A DNA stretch of 36,047 nucleotides. Source: JBDIBB01 sp039812685 (GTDB lineage: Bacteria > Acidobacteriota > Vicinamibacteria > Vicinamibacterales > JAFNAJ01). This document shows positions 34,293 through 36,047 of the stretch, one piece after another. The stretch covers positions 1 to 36,047 of the forward strand of contig JBDIBB010000032.1 of assembly GCA_039812685.1 (NCBI GenBank), given 5' to 3'. Each line of letters opens with the position of its first letter. Within the stretch, counting starts at the first letter, position 1. Both the position numbers and the translations under genes were made by a program. The notes beneath the pieces were generated by a model. That model did not search any database and was not told the DNA's origin. It was given only the letters and a program-made list of their open reading frames with translations.

Positions 34293-35666
34293 ATGGCTAC
34301 CCGTCGCCTGCCCACCGTCGTGCTGGTCGGCCGCCCCAACGTCGGCAAGTCGACCCTCTTCAACCGCATCACCAGGACGCGGCGGGCCATCGTGACGCCC
34401 GTGGCCGGCACCACCCGCGACGCGCTGGGGCAGGATGCCGAGTGGAACGGCGTGTGGTTCCGCCTGGTGGACACCGGCGGTCTCTACGGCGCCACCGAGG
34501 ATCCGCTGCAGGCGCTCGTCACCGAGCAGGGCAGGCGCGCGATCGACTCGGCCGACCTCTTCGTGTTCCTCGTGGACGGCCGTGAGGGCTTCGTCAGCGG
34601 GGATCGCGAACTCGCCCGTCTGCTGCGCGCCACGGGCAAGCCGATCGTGCTGGCCGTCAACAAGATGGACGACCGCCGGGCCCGCGACCTGGCGCTGGAG
34701 TTCTACGAGACGGGAATCGAGCCCGTCGTGGAGATCGCGGCCGAGCACGGGCAGGCGGTCAACGACCTGCTCGACGCGGTCGTCGAGCGCGTGCGGCACG
34801 CCGCGGCCGCCGCCCCGTCGGGGCCCGCGGTCGAGGACGAGATCTCGGTGGCGATCGTCGGGCGTCCCAACGTCGGGAAGTCGTCGCTCGTCAATCGCCT
34901 CGTGCGTGAGGAACGGGTGATCGTCTCCGACATCCCCGGCACGACGCGCGATGCCATCGACACCGTCCTGCGATGGCACGGTCTCGTGTTCCGGCTGATC
35001 GACACGGCGGGCATCCGGCGTCCGGGGCGTGTGGCGCGATCGGGGCAGGTCGAGTCGATCAGCGTGATCGTGGCGCGGCGCGCCATCGAGCGCGCCGACG
35101 TGGCGGTATTGGTGCTCGACGCGACGGAGGGCGCCACCGACCAGGACGCCGCGATTGCCGGCGAGGCCGAGCGCGCCGGTTGCGGGGTGATCGTCGCGGC
35201 CAACAAGTGGGACCTGACCAAGGGGCGTGGGCCCGACTTCGTGAAGGGCTTCGACGAGGAGGTGCGACGCGGCCTGAAGTTCCTCGCCTATGCGCCGCTG
35301 CTGCACGTGTCGGCGACGACCGGCGAGCGGACGCCGAAGCTGCTCGAGACGGTGCAGGCCGTCGCCGAGGCGCGGCGCCGGCGCGTGCCCACGAGCGAGC
35401 TCAACCGGTTCATCGAGGCCGTCACGGCGGTGCATCCGCCGGCCAGCCCCGGCCGCCGCGAGGTGCGCATCCTCTACACGGCCCAGACGATGGTGGCGCC
35501 GCCCACCTTCGTCTTCTTCACCAACGTGGCGACGAAGTTCCACTTCTCCTACCAGCGGTTCCTGGAGAATCGCCTGCGCGAGGCCTTCGGCTTCGAGGGC
35601 ACGCCGATTCGCATGCACGTGCGCCGCCGCGAGGGCCGCGGCAGCAAACCCGACGAAAGGGCCTGA
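34293..35666 (+). CDS. der: GTPase Der (EngA)
   Basis: The 457-residue protein has two GTPase domains in tandem and a C-terminal KH-like domain; it is needed for 50S ribosome assembly. First domain: GRPNVGKSTLFNR (residues 13-25), DTGGL, NKMD. Second domain: GRPNVGKSSLVNR (from about 189), DTAGIRRPG, ANKWDLTKG. The KH-like part includes RILYTAQTMVAPPTFVFFTN and RFLENRLREAFGFEGTPIRM. Length is normal. ATG 34293 has only a weak ribosome site; earlier in-frame starts would run through the promoter. It lies divergent from the HU gene. Confidence 0.96.
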   Translation: MATRRLPTVVLVGRPNVGKSTLFNRITRTRRAIVTPVAGTTRDALGQDAEWNGVWFRLVDTGGLYGATEDPLQALVTEQGRRAIDSADLFVFLVDGREGFVSGDRELARLLRATGKPIVLAVNKMDDRRARDLALEFYETGIEPVVEIAAEHGQAVNDLLDAVVERVRHAAAAAPSGPAVEDEISVAIVGRPNVGKSSLVNRLVREERVIVSDIPGTTRDAIDTVLRWHGLVFRLIDTAGIRRPGRVARSGQVESISVIVARRAIERADVAVLVLDATEGATDQDAAIAGEAERAGCGVIVAANKWDLTKGRGPDFVKGFDEEVRRGLKFLAYAPLLHVSATTGERTPKLLETVQAVAEARRRRVPTSELNRFIEAVTAVHPPASPGRREVRILYTAQTMVAPPTFVFFTNVATKFHFSYQRFLENRLREAFGFEGTPIRMHVRRREGRGSKPDERA

Positions 35667-35699
35667 GGCCAGCAGGCCCGGGGCCGCGGGGCCCTACGC

Positions 35700-35705
35700 T
35701 ATACT
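35700..35705 (+). promoter_or_regulatory. Possible -10 box before MerR-type gene
   Basis: TATACT lies 14 bases before GTG 35720, which would leave a leader of only about 8 bases. The region upstream is a GC-rich inverted repeat (GGCCC...GGGCC) without a -35. Same TATACTG string as before bactofilin. Confidence 0.3.
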
Positions 35706-35719
35706 GACCACCTGGCAAC

Positions 35720-36047
35720 GTGTCCGAAGACATCGTGATCCCCGACAAGCCGGCCTTCAAGGCAGCCGAGGTGTGCGAGCTGCTCAGGGTGCCGGCGTAC
35801 GTCCTGCGATCGTGGGAGAACGAGTTTCGGGATCTCGGCGTCTCGAAGACGGTCTCGGGGCCTCGCGTCTATCGGCGGGAGGACGTGGCGCGCGCGCTGC
35901 GCATTCGCGACCTCGTGCTGAACGAGGGCCTGACGCTCGCCGGCGTTCGCCGGCGTCTGGAGCGGGAATCTGGAGCCCCGTCGGCCGAAGACACCTTGAT
36001 CGCCGAGATCGCCGCATCGACGTCGGCCGGTGTCCAGCCTGCTGCGC
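35720..36047 (+). CDS. MerR-family transcriptional regulator, N-terminal part (3' end outside window)
   Basis: 109 codons are visible before the window ends. The winged-helix N-terminus reads FKAAEVCELLRVPAYVLRSW, then ENEFRDLGVSKTVSGPRVYR and REDVARALRIRDLVLNEGLT LAGVRRRLE, which is the MerR helix-turn-helix (VLRSWENEF), wing (RVYRREDV) and start of the effector/dimer helix. It resembles the MerR-like proteins often found beside HU/IHF genes in many phyla. No metal-binding cysteines are visible; the effector domain is cut off. GTG 35720 is the only reasonable start but has a poor ribosome site. Confidence 0.85.
   Translation, partial: MSEDIVIPDKPAFKAAEVCELLRVPAYVLRSWENEFRDLGVSKTVSGPRVYRREDVARALRIRDLVLNEGLTLAGVRRRLERESGAPSAEDTLIAEIAASTSAGVQPAA

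Overview
The window is about 36 kb of dense, very GC-rich (roughly 70% by eye) bacterial chromosome. GTG starts are common and many neighbouring genes overlap by 4 bases (GTGA or ATGA). Codon style, gene content (bactofilin, type 4 uracil-DNA glycosylase, gmk-rpoZ-coaBC-udg-priA run, cysteine desulfurase next to mnmA, large TPR proteins) and Gram-negative envelope genes suggest an Acidobacteriota, probably of the Vicinamibacteria type. That assignment is inference from gene style; no marker RNA is present. I see no tRNA, rRNA, CRISPR array, transposase, integrase or prophage gene. Both window edges cut a gene.

Layout. 1-2277: end of a TPR protein, then a glycogen-synthase-like protein that has only the GT5 N-terminal domain behind a histone-H1-like tail. 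2432-3800: thioredoxin and thioredoxin reductase. 3790-6020 (minus): cysteine desulfurase followed by mnmA, a tRNA 2-thiouridine pair whose end overlaps trxB tail to tail. 6253-8681: bactofilin, a methyltransferase-like protein, class II fructose-1,6-bisphosphatase. 8836-10717 (minus): CPA2-type cation/proton antiporter, a probable 48-residue basic protein overlapping its end, and a LysM/BON protein resembling the E. coli potassium-binding protein Kbp. 10885-14184: hflX, a lipoprotein with TPR and S-layer-homology-like parts, and a CDP-alcohol phosphatidyltransferase (pgsA-like).

14231-24090 is a surface polysaccharide locus. Minus-strand genes, in transcription order, are two GT4 glycosyltransferases, a GT2 glycosyltransferase, two more GT4 enzymes, an undecaprenyl-phosphate sugar transferase that would start the lipid-linked repeat, and UDP-glucuronate decarboxylase (UDP-xylose supply). 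Divergently transcribed are galE and a polyprenol-phosphate-mannose-synthase-like GT2, running on into an MsbA-like ABC exporter. No Wzx, Wzy or outer-membrane export gene is visible, so polymerisation and export must be encoded elsewhere or use the ABC exporter.

24196-32506 is a long co-directional run of core genes: ABC exporter, YicC-family RNase, guanylate kinase, RNA polymerase omega, CoaBC, type 4 uracil-DNA glycosylase, PriA. 32702-34161 (minus) holds a site-2-type membrane protease and an HU/IHF protein. 34293-36047 holds der and the start of a MerR-type regulator. HU and der are read from divergent sigma70-like promoters whose -35 hexamers touch.

The most unusual points are the lone, motif-altered GT5 domain, the antiporter/Kbp-like cluster with its small overlapping ORF, the TPR-SLH lipoprotein fused by overlap to pgsA, and the back-to-back der/HU promoters. 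No clearly new defence or mobile system is visible.
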